From: Spyradocola sp050942925
GTDB lineage: Bacteria > Bacillota > Clostridia > Christensenellales > UBA1750
Assembly (NCBI GenBank): GCA_050942925.1
Contig: JBMNOF010000004.1
Coordinates: forward strand, 1-64,000
Direction: 5' to 3'
DNA: 64,000 bases
Position numbers and translations under genes: made by a program. Every line of letters begins with the position of its first letter. The first letter of the stretch is position 1. This document shows, one piece after another, positions 39,951-48,238 of the stretch. Below the pieces are notes generated by a model, which ran no database searches, was not told the DNA's origin, and was given only the letters and a program-made list of their open reading frames with translations.

Positions 39951-40367
39951 ATGGCAGAATTTGAACTGGAAATCACCACACCGGAGCGGCAATTCTTCAA
40001 GGACAACGTGCAGATGGTCATTCTGCCCGGCGAGAACGGGGAATTGGGCGTGATGGCGGGCCATGCGCCGCTGGTGCTCGTCCTCAAGAGCGGCACCGTG
40101 CGCATCAAGCAGAACGACCAGTGGCGCGAATGCGTAACCGCGGACGGGTACGCCATGGTGGAGCGCAAGCGCGTGCTGCTCCTGTGCCAGATCGCCGAGT
40201 GGCCGGAGGAGATCGACGAACGCCTCGTCCGCGAGGAGGAGGAGCGCGAGAAGGAAAAGCTCCGCCAGGCCCAGAGCCAGCGCGAGTTCCTCATCACAAA
40301 GGCCAACCTTGCCCATGCTATGGCCAGACTTCGCGCGGTCTCCCATCGCAACATCAACAACACATAA
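39951..40367 (+). CDS. atpC: ATP synthase F1 epsilon subunit
   Basis: 138 residues. N-terminal beta sandwich (FELEITTPERQFFKDNVQMVILPGENGELGVMAGH) and a charged C-terminal helical hairpin (EEEEREKEKLRQAQSQREF) that can inhibit ATP hydrolysis. Last gene of the operon. Confidence 0.95.
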   Translation: MAEFELEITTPERQFFKDNVQMVILPGENGELGVMAGHAPLVLVLKSGTVRIKQNDQWRECVTADGYAMVERKRVLLLCQIAEWPEEIDERLVREEEEREKEKLRQAQSQREFLITKANLAHAMARLRAVSHRNINNT

Positions 40368-40413
40368 GGCTGCCGCAGCGCCCGCAAACGGGCCGCGGAA
40401 GCGTTGTACATCC

Positions 40414-40450
40414 CGAGGAGCGGAACCCTGCAAAGGGTTTCCGCTCCTCG
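40414..40450 (+). terminator. Strong hairpin after atpC
   Basis: 16-bp stem with one bulged T (40414-40429 with 40434-40450, CGAGGAGCGGAACCCT), GCAA loop. No U run follows, so it may protect the 3' end or need a factor to terminate. Confidence 0.6.
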
Positions 40451-40478
40451 TCTGCGTATGGGTGGAATTCCTTCCGCC

Positions 40479-40507
40479 TTGACGAAAGCGCCCAAGGAGA
40501 ATACAAT
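40479..40507 (+). promoter_or_regulatory. Sigma-A promoter of the carboxylesterase gene
   Basis: TTGACG (40479-40484), 17-nt spacer, TACAAT (40502-40507), 41 nt before the start codon. Confidence 0.88.
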
Positions 40508-40547
40508 AAAACAAGAATACAGAATCCTGAACAAAGGGGTGTAGAAA

Positions 40548-42047
40548 ATGTTCACAGAAAAAAAAGGCGTGGTCACTCTGCGCGACGGCAGCCTGCAGGG
40601 CAAGCGCTGCGAGCGCAATCCTGGTGTGTGGGCGTTCTTGGGCATTCCGTACGCGGATGCGCCGGTCGGCGAGAATCGCTGGCGCGCGCCGCAGCCCGTC
40701 AAGCCCTGGAAGGGCGTCCGCGACGCCACCAAGTATGCGCCGGACTGCCCGCAGATCACCTTGCCCAAGGGATCGTTCTATCAAGTGGAGTTCTATCCCA
40801 ACGAGAAGATCATGGACGAGGCCCAGGGCCTTGCCCTCAACGTCTGGACGCCTGCAAAGCCCGGGGAGAGCTTGCCCGTGCTCGTGTGGATTCATGGCGG
40901 CGGATTCCGGGAAGGCTCTGGCGGCGCGCTCCAGTTCATCGGAGAAACGCTGGCGGCTAAGGGCATTGTCGTCGTCACGATCAATTACCGCCTGGGCGCA
41001 TTGGGCTTCCTGGCGCACCCGGAACTCACGGCCGAGCAGGGAGGCTCTTCCGGCAACTATGGGCTCATGGACCAGATCGCCGCGCTGAAATGGGTGCATG
41101 AAAACATCGCCAGCTTCGGCGGCGACCCGGAAAAGGTCACAATCGACGGACAGAGCGCGGGGTCCATGTCCGTTTCCGCCATGCTCGCAACCGACCAGAC
41201 CCGCGGCCTGTTCCGCGCGGCGATCGGGCAGAGCGCTTCCGCCTTCGGACGGATTCTGGCCGGCGCCACCGTAAAGGACGCAGAGGAGCAGGGCCTGAAG
41301 CTCCAGGAAGCCCTGGGCTGCAAGAACCTGGCCGAAATGCGCGCCTGCACGCCCCAGCAGATCATGGACGCCACGGACGAGAAGGGGCTCTGGTTCCGCC
41401 CGATCCTCGACGGCGTGGTCATCACCGAGGACTACATGACGCGCTTTGCCGCCGGAAGGCAGAACCGCGTGCCCGTCATCATGGGCTGCACCAGCGACGA
41501 GGACTGCCTGCATGAAACGCAGCCGGACGATTACGAAAAGTACCTGCAATCGGCCGCGGAGTACGGAACGCACGCGGAGGAGTTCCGCAAGGTGTTCCCG
41601 GCGGAGAACAACGAGCAGGCCGGCCGCGTCGTCAGCTTTGCCCGCACCGCGCGCACGTTTGCCGGCATGCGCATGACCGCCGAGTACCAGATCGCCCAAG
41701 GCTGCGACGCCTACCTCTATTCCTTTGTGCAGACGCTTCCCAACGCGGATGGCACCGTGGTCGGCCCCTTCCATTCGGCAGAGCTTGTCTATCAGTTCGG
41801 TACGCTCTACACGGGTTGGCGTCCCTGGCGTGAGGAGGACTACCGCGCCGCAGAGTACATGATGGGCTACTGGGCGAACTTCGTCAAGACGGGCGATCCG
41901 AACGGCGAGGGACTGCCCAAGTGGGAAAAGCATGTGGCGGGAGATATGCGCTGCCTGCTCCTTGGCGCGGACGCCCACATGGGCGAAGTGCCGCGCGCCG
42001 AACAGGCGGCTTTCATGGAAACCTGCATCCGCGAGGGCATTCTCTAA
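40548..42047 (+). CDS. Type-B carboxylesterase (PnbA-like)
   Basis: 499 residues. Alpha/beta hydrolase of the carboxylesterase/para-nitrobenzyl esterase family. Oxyanion-hole motif WIHGGGFREGSGG, nucleophile elbow GQSAG, and the candidate catalytic His in PFHSAELVYQFG, with an acidic residue in GCTSDEDC. No signal peptide, so intracellular. Substrate unknown; family members hydrolyse esters of varied alcohols. Own promoter; no clear terminator before alr. Confidence 0.9.
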   Translation: MFTEKKGVVTLRDGSLQGKRCERNPGVWAFLGIPYADAPVGENRWRAPQPVKPWKGVRDATKYAPDCPQITLPKGSFYQVEFYPNEKIMDEAQGLALNVWTPAKPGESLPVLVWIHGGGFREGSGGALQFIGETLAAKGIVVVTINYRLGALGFLAHPELTAEQGGSSGNYGLMDQIAALKWVHENIASFGGDPEKVTIDGQSAGSMSVSAMLATDQTRGLFRAAIGQSASAFGRILAGATVKDAEEQGLKLQEALGCKNLAEMRACTPQQIMDATDEKGLWFRPILDGVVITEDYMTRFAAGRQNRVPVIMGCTSDEDCLHETQPDDYEKYLQSAAEYGTHAEEFRKVFPAENNEQAGRVVSFARTARTFAGMRMTAEYQIAQGCDAYLYSFVQTLPNADGTVVGPFHSAELVYQFGTLYTGWRPWREEDYRAAEYMMGYWANFVKTGDPNGEGLPKWEKHVAGDMRCLLLGADAHMGEVPRAEQAAFMETCIREGIL

Positions 42048-42091
42048 GGAAGGCCTAGAAATACCGCATCATACGTCATAAGGAGTACCCC

Positions 42092-43219
42092 ATGCACAGC
42101 ATTCGACCGACGAGACTGGAAATCGATTTGGACGCGATCTGCGCCAACTACACAGCCCTGCGCGACGCGGCGGGCGGCACAAAGGCCTTGGCCGTTGTCA
42201 AGGCAGATGCGTATGGCCATGGCGCGGTGCCCGTGGCCCGCGCGCTTCAGAAAGCGGGCGCGGATATGTTCGCCGTCGCCTTGATTGAGGAGGGCATTCA
42301 GCTGCGAGAGGCCGGGATTTCGGACCCGATCCTCATGCTGGGCGCAACGGACGGCCCCGGAGCGCTGGCCGCTGCGGAATACGGCATCACAGAGGTGGTC
42401 TTTACCCGCGATGCGCTCCTGGCGCTGGAGGGCGCGGCCAAATCCCTCGGCGTGCACGCCAAGGCGCACTTGAAGCTCGACACGGGCATGAACCGCATCG
42501 GCGTGCGGACGGAGGAAGAGCTGCGAGACCTCCTGGACGCCGCGCGCCTTTGCCCCCACGTCGAGATCACCGGCGCGATGACGCATTGCGCCGCCGCAGA
42601 CGATCCGAACAGCGAGTTTACGCTCGAACAGCTCGAACGGTTTGAACGCCTGCTCCGCGTGACGGCGGCGTACGGCCTGCACCTGGAGCGCCATGCGGCG
42701 GCTTCCGCGGCCGCGGTGCGGTACCCGCAGGCCCGCTACGACCGCATCCGCGCAGGCATTGCCCTGTATGGATTCGACCCCACGCACGTGCTCTCGCTCC
42801 GGCCGGCCATGCGCTTGGTCACGCGCGTGACGCACGTCAAGCGCATTGCGCCCGGGGAGACGGTCAGCTATGGCCGGCGCTTTACCGCGCAGCGGGAGAC
42901 GGACATCGCCACCATCCCCATTGGCTACGCCGACGGCTACCGCCGCGCCTTCTCCAACCGCGCGCAGGCGCTGGTGCACGGCGTGCGCGTTCCGGTCGCA
43001 GGCTCGGTCTGCATGGACCAGGTGATGCTGGACGTCACGGGTCTTTCGGTTCGGCCGGGCGACGAGGTCGTACTCCTGGGCCGGCAGGGGGAGCAGGAGA
43101 TCACGAGCGAGGAGCTGGCGGACCTGGCCGAGACCATTCCCTACGAGATCATGACGGGGATTTCCGCCCGCGTCCCCCGCGTCTATCCCGGCGCAGCCCC
43201 GGAGGAAGAGGATGTGTGA
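42092..43219 (+). CDS. alr: Alanine racemase
   Basis: 375 residues. PLP enzyme making D-alanine for peptidoglycan. The PLP lysine is Lys37 (VVKADAYGHG); the second-base tyrosine is in TVSYGRRF; the C-terminal domain has AGSVCMDQVMLDVTG. ATAAGGAG precedes the ATG. The stop overlaps the fthC start. Confidence 0.95.
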   Translation: MHSIRPTRLEIDLDAICANYTALRDAAGGTKALAVVKADAYGHGAVPVARALQKAGADMFAVALIEEGIQLREAGISDPILMLGATDGPGALAAAEYGITEVVFTRDALLALEGAAKSLGVHAKAHLKLDTGMNRIGVRTEEELRDLLDAARLCPHVEITGAMTHCAAADDPNSEFTLEQLERFERLLRVTAAYGLHLERHAAASAAAVRYPQARYDRIRAGIALYGFDPTHVLSLRPAMRLVTRVTHVKRIAPGETVSYGRRFTAQRETDIATIPIGYADGYRRAFSNRAQALVHGVRVPVAGSVCMDQVMLDVTGLSVRPGDEVVLLGRQGEQEITSEELADLAETIPYEIMTGISARVPRVYPGAAPEEEDV

Positions 43220-43763
43220 CAAGCGCGCCCTTCGCGCGCAAGGCAGGCGCGTGCGCGATGCCATCCCCGACCGGCGCGGCCGAAGCGCAAAACTCTGTGC
43301 GCAGATCCTGACGCTTCCGGAGTTTGTCCGGGCGCGCTGCGTCTTTGCCTATGCGGCGACGGGGAGCGAGGTCGACCTCGACCCCGTCATCGAGGCGGCG
43401 CTGGCAGCGGGAAAGACCGTCTGCCTCCCGGTCTGCCGGGAGAAAGGGCGGATGGACGCCGTGCGCCTGGATGCGCAGGCGGAGCTGGTGCCGGGCGCTT
43501 TCGGCATCCGGGAGCCTCGAGGGGAGGTTGTTCCCGCGGAGCAACTGGACCTGGTCCTTTGTCCCGGGCTCGCCTTTGACCGGCGCGGCGGGCGGCTCGG
43601 GTACGGGGGCGGGTATTACGACCGGTATTTGGTAAAAGTTCACGCGTTTTTGGTGGGAATATGCTTTACGGATTGCATCGTCGACGCCGTGCCCACGGGC
43701 CCGCACGACGTGCTCATGAACGCGCTCGCGTGCGAGGCGGGCATCCTACGCATCGGAGGTTGA
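43212..43763 (+). CDS. fthC: 5-formyltetrahydrofolate cyclo-ligase
   Basis: 183 residues. Converts 5-formyl-THF to 5,10-methenyl-THF using ATP. The phosphate-binding GRLGYGGGYYDRYL and the N-terminal KRALRAQGRRVRDAIPDRR are characteristic. Overlaps alr by 8 nt with GGAGGAAGAGG upstream, so co-translated. Confidence 0.92.
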   Translation: MCDKRALRAQGRRVRDAIPDRRGRSAKLCAQILTLPEFVRARCVFAYAATGSEVDLDPVIEAALAAGKTVCLPVCREKGRMDAVRLDAQAELVPGAFGIREPRGEVVPAEQLDLVLCPGLAFDRRGGRLGYGGGYYDRYLVKVHAFLVGICFTDCIVDAVPTGPHDVLMNALACEAGILRIGG

Positions 43764-43770
43764 GATCGGA

Positions 43771-44370
43771 ATGAAGGACATCGCAAAGTTTGCAGGCACG
43801 ACGTTGCTGCTCCTTTTGACGCTCACGCTGGTGAGCCTGGTGTTCATCCAGTCCTTTATGGGCGACTACGAGTGGGTCAACATCACCTTGACGACCGTGT
43901 ACGCGCTGGTGACGCTGGCCGCCGTGGTCTACGACGGGATTCAGCGCGGCGTGCAGGACTGCAAGTACGCTGCACTCATGGAGCGGCAGGAAAAGGAGCG
44001 CGGCCACGTCCTAACCCAGGCGGAACGCGCGCGCATGTACAGCCCGAAAAAAGGCTGGCTGGCGGGGTTTCTCGGCATGTCGCCCCTTCTTTTGCTGGCC
44101 ATTGTGGCCGTCTGCTTTGGGCAGAACGCACCTGTTCTCCTGACGCTGTTTGTGCGCGTTTCGCAGGGCACAGTGCTCGGCGCGTTCCAGTACGTGGAGG
44201 ACCTGCTGCCGTGGTTCTACCTGGTCGCGCCGGTCGTCTTTGCGCTGTGCGTGGGGATCGGGTATTTGACCGGCCCCAAGATGTGGGCGCGCCAGGTGAA
44301 GATGATGGAAAAGGCAAAGAAGGAAAAGCGCCACCGCGTCGCGCGCCGCCGGAAGAAGAAAACCGCATAG
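43771..44370 (+). CDS. Uncharacterised polytopic membrane protein
   Basis: 199 residues, about four membrane helices (7-29, 36-56, 95-115, 146-167), a cytoplasmic loop (ALMERQEKERGHVLTQAERARMYSPKKGW) and a very basic C terminus (KEKRHRVARRRKKKT). No family recognised. Follows fthC by 7 nt and precedes the operon terminator. Confidence 0.65.
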   Translation: MKDIAKFAGTTLLLLLTLTLVSLVFIQSFMGDYEWVNITLTTVYALVTLAAVVYDGIQRGVQDCKYAALMERQEKERGHVLTQAERARMYSPKKGWLAGFLGMSPLLLLAIVAVCFGQNAPVLLTLFVRVSQGTVLGAFQYVEDLLPWFYLVAPVVFALCVGIGYLTGPKMWARQVKMMEKAKKEKRHRVARRRKKKTA

Positions 44371-44376
44371 CCGCTC

Positions 44377-44404
44377 AGGGCCTTTTCTGCAAAGGCCCTT
44401 TTTT
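44377..44404 (+). terminator. Intrinsic terminator of alr-fthC
   Basis: AGGGCCTTT (44377-44385), TCTGC loop, AAAGGCCCT (44391-44399), then six T. Confidence 0.93.
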
Positions 44405-44409
44405 GACGC

Positions 44410-44435
44410 AAAAAAAAGAGGCTTTTGCGGCCTCT
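44410..44435 (-). terminator. Minus-strand intrinsic terminator
   Basis: AGAGGC/GCCTCT stem (44417-44422 with 44430-44435) followed on the minus strand by seven or more U. It serves no leftward gene directly; the nearest gene reading this way is ylbJ, 1.8 kb upstream on that strand. Confidence 0.65.
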
Positions 44436-44466
44436 AGTGTAGAGTAGGAGGAGTGACCAACGATAC

Positions 44467-44550
44467 TGCCGAATCGCTTTCGGCAAGAATAGTTTGACCT
44501 GCTCTGCCTGGATTATGCGGGAAAGTTTGAAATTTGGGCAGGTTTTTGTT
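44467..44550 (+). other. Structured region before rsmD
   Basis: TGCCGAA (44467-44473) pairs with TTCGGCA (44479-44485), and ACCTGC pairs with a distal GCAGGT that runs into TTTTTG about 40 nt later. This could be a small leader or RNA, but no promoter upstream of it is convincing. Confidence 0.3.
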
Positions 44551-44577
44551 GTGACGATCCGGCTTTTGTGGTATGAT
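44549..44577 (+). promoter_or_regulatory. Sigma-A-like promoter of rsmD-coaD
   Basis: TTGTGA (44549-44554), 17-nt spacer, TATGAT (44572-44577), 38 nt before rsmD. Confidence 0.7.
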
Positions 44578-44614
44578 GATAGAACCGAAGGTTTGATTCG
44601 GAGGAGGCTTACGA

Positions 44615-45157
44615 ATGAGAATCATTTCCGGGCAGGCCAGAGGGAGGAAACTTGTGACGCTGGAAGGGGAGGCAACCCGTCCAACGCTGGACAGAACGCG
44701 GGAGGCGCTCTTCAATATTTTGCAGACGCGCGTGCGGGGAGCAAAGGTCCTGGACCTGTTTGCCGGGTCGGGGGCGCTGGGCTTGGAGGCCCTGTCCCGC
44801 GGCGCACAAAGCGCGGTTTTTTGCGACAACTCCCGCCAAGCCTGCGACGTCATCCGCAAGAACATCGACGCGGTGCGCGTGGGCGATCGTTCGCGCTTGC
44901 TCTGCTGCGACGCCATGGATGCGCTCAAGCGGCTTGCGGGCGAGCGCTTTGACCTCGTCTTTCTCGATCCGCCCTATCGAAAGGGACTGGTGGATCAGGC
45001 ACTGCGTGGACTCCTTGCGGCGCAGGCGCTGGAGCCCGAAGCCCTTGTTGTGGTGGAAACCGCACAGGAAGAGGCCTTTGATTTGCCGGAGTCCCTGCGC
45101 ATTGCGGACAGCAGAAAGTACGGAAAATCCCGCCTGCACTTCCTCGTGCCGGCGTGA
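44615..45157 (+). CDS. rsmD: 16S rRNA (guanine966-N2)-methyltransferase
   Basis: 180 residues. Rossmann SAM methyltransferase: N-terminal MRIISGQARGRKL, SAM motif VLDLFAGSGALGLEALSRGA and catalytic FLDPPY. Methylates G966 of 16S rRNA. The usual Firmicute order rsmD-coaD is kept. GGAGGAGG lies upstream of the ATG. Confidence 0.94.
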   Translation: MRIISGQARGRKLVTLEGEATRPTLDRTREALFNILQTRVRGAKVLDLFAGSGALGLEALSRGAQSAVFCDNSRQACDVIRKNIDAVRVGDRSRLLCCDAMDALKRLAGERFDLVFLDPPYRKGLVDQALRGLLAAQALEPEALVVVETAQEEAFDLPESLRIADSRKYGKSRLHFLVPA

Positions 45158-45174
45158 AAGGAGAGGCGCAGAAG

Positions 45175-45672
45175 ATGAAACGCGTAGCGCTGTATCCAGG
45201 TTCCTTCGACCCCTTTACATTGGGCCATCTGGACATTGTGCAGAGGCTTTCCCCCTTATATGACGAGGTGGTCGTGGCCGTCATGAGCAACCCGAACAAG
45301 ACGCCCTATCTTTCCGAGGCGCTGCGCGTGCGCAGCATTGAGCAGAGCGTTTCGCATTTGCCCAACGTGCGCGTGCTCTCCGGTGTGCGGGCAACGGTCG
45401 ACGCGGCCCGGCAGGTCGGGGCGCGGACCATGATTCGGGGCTTGCGCTCTGTGACGGATTTTGAATACGAGTCGACGCTTGCGGCAGGCTATCGGTATAT
45501 GGCGCCAGAGATCGAGACGCTGTTCCTGTTGGCCAAGCCGGAGCATGGGGACATCCGTTCCTCGCTGGTGCGCGAGATTCACGCGCTGGGCGGCGATGTC
45601 TCCGCACTCGTGCCGGCGCCGGTGCTGTCCGCGCTCGCGCAGAAGACCCCCCGAAAGGAGAACGAAAAATGA
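45175..45672 (+). CDS. coaD: Phosphopantetheine adenylyltransferase
   Basis: 165 residues. Penultimate step of coenzyme A synthesis. YPGSFDPFTLGHLDIV contains the TxGH nucleotidyltransferase motif, and GDIRSSLVREI the second ATP site. The internal ATG is chosen over a GTG at 45154 because AAAGGAGAGG lies 8 nt before it. The stop overlaps the next start. Confidence 0.95.
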   Translation: MKRVALYPGSFDPFTLGHLDIVQRLSPLYDEVVVAVMSNPNKTPYLSEALRVRSIEQSVSHLPNVRVLSGVRATVDAARQVGARTMIRGLRSVTDFEYESTLAAGYRYMAPEIETLFLLAKPEHGDIRSSLVREIHALGGDVSALVPAPVLSALAQKTPRKENEK

Positions 45673-46154
45673 ACGTAATGGCTCTTTTGGAATATTTGGA
45701 CGAGGAGCTGAGCAAGTCCGCGACCGTGCCGCTGACGGGCAAGCGCTTGGTGGATGTGGAGAAGTGCTTGGACATCGTGAGCGAACTGCGCGTCACCCTT
45801 CCGGACGACGTCAAGGACGCGGAAGTCATCGTGCGCGATCGGGAACAGATCCTCGCCGACGCCCAGCGCCAGGCGGAGCAAATCGTGGCCGATGCGCAGC
45901 AGCAGTTTGAGCAGATGGTCAGCAACCACGCCATCGTGCAGGAGGCCCAGCGCCGCGCCAACGCCATCGTAAAGGACGCCATGGCCAAGGCCGACGAAGA
46001 GGCGGACAGCTGCACTGCGTATCTCAACGACGTGCTCGGCAACGTGGAGCAGCACCTGAAGCGCGTGCTGGACGACGTGCACCAGAACCGCATGGAGGTC
46101 ACGAGCAACGGGGATGGCGGGAACGGCGGCAACAACGCCCGCGGCGGAAGATAA
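45669..46154 (+). CDS. Coiled-coil protein downstream of coaD
   Basis: 161 residues. Central 70-residue coiled coil rich in Ala/Glu/Gln (REQILADAQRQAEQIVADAQQQFEQM), resembling the ATPase-B-subunit-like or DivIVA-like proteins often found between coaD and ylbJ in Clostridia. C terminus Gly/Asn-rich. Role unknown; a cell-division or membrane scaffold is possible. AAAGGAG is 8 nt before the ATG, which overlaps the coaD stop. Confidence 0.7.
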   Translation: MNVMALLEYLDEELSKSATVPLTGKRLVDVEKCLDIVSELRVTLPDDVKDAEVIVRDREQILADAQRQAEQIVADAQQQFEQMVSNHAIVQEAQRRANAIVKDAMAKADEEADSCTAYLNDVLGNVEQHLKRVLDDVHQNRMEVTSNGDGGNGGNNARGGR

Positions 46155-46172
46155 CAGAGGAAAAGAGATCGG

Positions 46173-46199
46173 GGAAGGGGAGATTGCCCCTTCCTTTTT
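46173..46199 (+). terminator. Intrinsic terminator of rsmD-coaD
   Basis: GGAAGGGG (46173-46180), AGATTG loop, CCCCTTCC, five T. On the minus strand there is no U run, so it should not stop the convergent ylbJ transcript. Confidence 0.88.
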
Positions 46200-46212
46200 G
46201 CATCGCGGTCCC

Positions 46213-47310
46213 TCAATGCGGCCGAAGAAGGCGACGCCAGGGCAGCAGGGAATAGCCCAGGCATAGCAGAAGCGTCGGAACCGCAAGGGGGCTGGAGGGC
46301 GGCGGAGCGGCCAGGACCGCCTCGGTGGCAAAGGCGGGAAGAGACGCGCCGAAGAACAGCCAAATCCCCCGGCACAGTGCAAAGGAGAGAACGGCGTGCG
46401 TCAAGCGCTGCAGCAGGTAGGTGCGCGCAGGAACGGCGCCATCCAGAAACACCTGCGCCTGGCAAAATACTGAGAGCCCTCCGAAGGCGCAGAGCGCGCA
46501 CAGGATCGACGCGCGCACTGGAAGCGGAAGCGCGCACGCCGCCGCGATCCGGCAGCCGTTGCTGACCTCCAGCGCGCCCGCGAGCAGCGCCTCCACCGCC
46601 TCGGGCGGAAGGAGGAAGAACAGAACGCGCTGCAAGGCCGCGACTGCGCCGATGGCTTCGAGCACACTGGAGAGCGCGGAAAAGACCGCGATCGCTCCGC
46701 CGATGAACAGCGCGGACAGACAGCTCGCGCGCAGGGCCTCGGGAAGTGCGTGCAGCAGCGCCGGGGACGCGGGAGCGGCGGACGCTTTGCACGCCGGACG
46801 CGGTGCGGGACCATGCCCGCGCCAGAGCAGTCCATTGCATATTGCCGCCAGAAGATGGATACCATAAATCAGCCCGCCCAGAAGGGGATTTCCCAGGGCC
46901 AGACCGACCGTGCCCACGAGAAAGAGCGGGCTTGTCACCGTGATGGCGGAAAGCAGGCGAGCCGTTTCCGAGGAAGTCAGCTCCCCGCGCGCGACGAGCG
47001 CAGCGGCGAGCCGCGCACCGTTTGGCGCGCCGGAGAGCCAGCCCGCCAACAACACGCCGCCCGCGTTCCGCGGGATGCGCAGCAGACGGCAGAGCGGGGA
47101 AACGATCGGGGAAAGCGCGTGCAGCGTCCCGCTCTCCAGCAGCAGGGACGTCAGCACGAAGAAGGGCAAAAGCGCGGGCAAAACTGCGTTGGCCCAGAGC
47201 GAAAAACCCGTCCGCACGCCCTGCATCGCGGCTTGCGGATAGAGAAAGAGCAGCGCCAAAAGCGCGCCCAGGACGAGAGCTTGCCATCGATTGCGCAGGC
47301 CTTGCCACAT
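46213..47310 (-). CDS. ylbJ: YlbJ-like sporulation integral membrane protein
   Basis: 365 residues with about eight membrane helices and a nucleoside-recognition (Gate) domain pattern: NAVLPALLPFFVLTSLLLESG, then AGWLSGAPNGARLAAAL. In B. subtilis ylbJ is a sigma-E gene needed for heat-resistant spores. The second of two in-frame ATGs lies 7 nt after GGGGG and was chosen. Neighbours coaD and tmcAL (ylbM) keep the Bacillus ylb gene order. Confidence 0.85.
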   Translation of the reverse strand: MWQGLRNRWQALVLGALLALLFLYPQAAMQGVRTGFSLWANAVLPALLPFFVLTSLLLESGTLHALSPIVSPLCRLLRIPRNAGGVLLAGWLSGAPNGARLAAALVARGELTSSETARLLSAITVTSPLFLVGTVGLALGNPLLGGLIYGIHLLAAICNGLLWRGHGPAPRPACKASAAPASPALLHALPEALRASCLSALFIGGAIAVFSALSSVLEAIGAVAALQRVLFFLLPPEAVEALLAGALEVSNGCRIAAACALPLPVRASILCALCAFGGLSVFCQAQVFLDGAVPARTYLLQRLTHAVLSFALCRGIWLFFGASLPAFATEAVLAAPPPSSPLAVPTLLLCLGYSLLPWRRLLRPH

Positions 47311-47342
47311 GCGCATTCCCCCTTTTTGCGTGCGTACAGTGC

Positions 47343-47372
47343 AATTTATGAAAAGAGGAGGAGACATTATGC
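47343..47372 (-). promoter_or_regulatory. Sigma-E-like promoter of ylbJ
   Basis: Minus strand: GCATAAT (47366-47372), 15-nt spacer, CATAAATT (47343-47350), one mismatch from CATACAnT. The -35 overlaps the start codon of the divergent patatin gene, so the two may interfere. Confidence 0.55.
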
Positions 47373-48190
47373 AGGAGGATTCCCTTCGCCTTGGCGTGGC
47401 CCTGGGGGGCGGCGCCTTTCGCGGTTTGGCGCACATCGGCGTCTTGCAGGCGCTGGAGGCGCACGGCCTCGCACCCTGCGCGATTGCCGGCACGAGCATG
47501 GGCGCGCTGGTGGGCGGCGTCTATGCGTGCGGCATGAACCTTCGGCTGATGGAAAGGTTTTGCGCCTCCATCGACGAAAAGGACTTGGTGGACGTCGCCC
47601 TGCCCACGGAGGGAATCCTCGCGGGGAACCGCATTGAGCTCCTCTTGCGCACGCTCACGGGAAACCGGACGTTTGACCAGGCAAAGATCCCCTTTGCGGC
47701 CGTGGCCACGGACTTGGAGCTCGGCAAGCGCGCGGTGCTCAGCGAGGGCCTGCTCTACCAGGCCATTCGCGCCTCGATCTCCATCCCTGGCATCTTCAAG
47801 CCCTACCGGCTCAACGGGCGCACCTATGTGGACGGCGGCGTTGTGGACCGCGTCCCCGTGACCACGGCACGCGCCATGGGTGCAGACTTCGTCCTGGCCG
47901 TGGACGTGGGGTATCGGGGCGAGCCGGCCTCCTGCGAGGGCATTGCCAAGGTCATCCTGCACTCCCTGGAGATCATGGAGTGGCAGGTCATGCAGCACAC
48001 CATCAGCACGGCGGACTTTACGCTCGTTCCGGCGCTCTCCCACATCAATCCCGCCTCCATCGCGCAGGCCGAGGAGTGCATCCGCATTGGGCGGGAGGAG
48101 GCGGAGCGCCGCATGCCAGAGCTCCTCGCCGCACTGGAACAGAAGCGGGAAGCGCTTTCCGAAGAGCTGCTCCCCGCGCAGGAGAATTAA
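47369..48190 (+). CDS. Patatin-like phospholipase (RssA/NTE family)
   Basis: 273 residues. Serine lipid acyl hydrolase: oxyanion motif ALGGGAFRG, nucleophile Ser43 in GTSMG, and catalytic Asp in DGGVVDRVP. No signal peptide. Substrate unknown; paired with ylbJ in a divergent arrangement. GAGGAGGAG precedes the ATG. Confidence 0.9.
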   Translation: MQEDSLRLGVALGGGAFRGLAHIGVLQALEAHGLAPCAIAGTSMGALVGGVYACGMNLRLMERFCASIDEKDLVDVALPTEGILAGNRIELLLRTLTGNRTFDQAKIPFAAVATDLELGKRAVLSEGLLYQAIRASISIPGIFKPYRLNGRTYVDGGVVDRVPVTTARAMGADFVLAVDVGYRGEPASCEGIAKVILHSLEIMEWQVMQHTISTADFTLVPALSHINPASIAQAEECIRIGREEAERRMPELLAALEQKREALSEELLPAQEN

Positions 48191-48197
48191 AAAAGAC

Positions 48198-48232
48198 GGA
48201 CGGCCGCAATGCTGCGGCCGTCCGCCTTTTTT
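48198..48232. terminator. Terminator between the patatin gene and tmcAL
   Basis: 11-bp stem GGACGGCCGCA (48198-48208 with 48213-48223), ATGC loop. Plus strand ends in six T (48227-48232); minus strand has TTTTT nearby (after GTC), so it probably serves both convergent genes. Confidence 0.85.
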
Positions 48233-48238
48233 GCAAGG

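Noticed and set aside
44453..44497. 14-codon open frame GTG...TGA after TAGGAGGA
   Set aside because: The purine-rich site overlaps the start codon instead of lying 5-10 nt before it, and the frame is very short.
47317..47360. Third hairpin lock at ylbJ (CCTCTTTT pairing with AAAAGGGG)
   Set aside because: The pairing arises from the complement of the divergent patatin gene's ribosome binding site, and no upstream leftward transcript would contain both arms.
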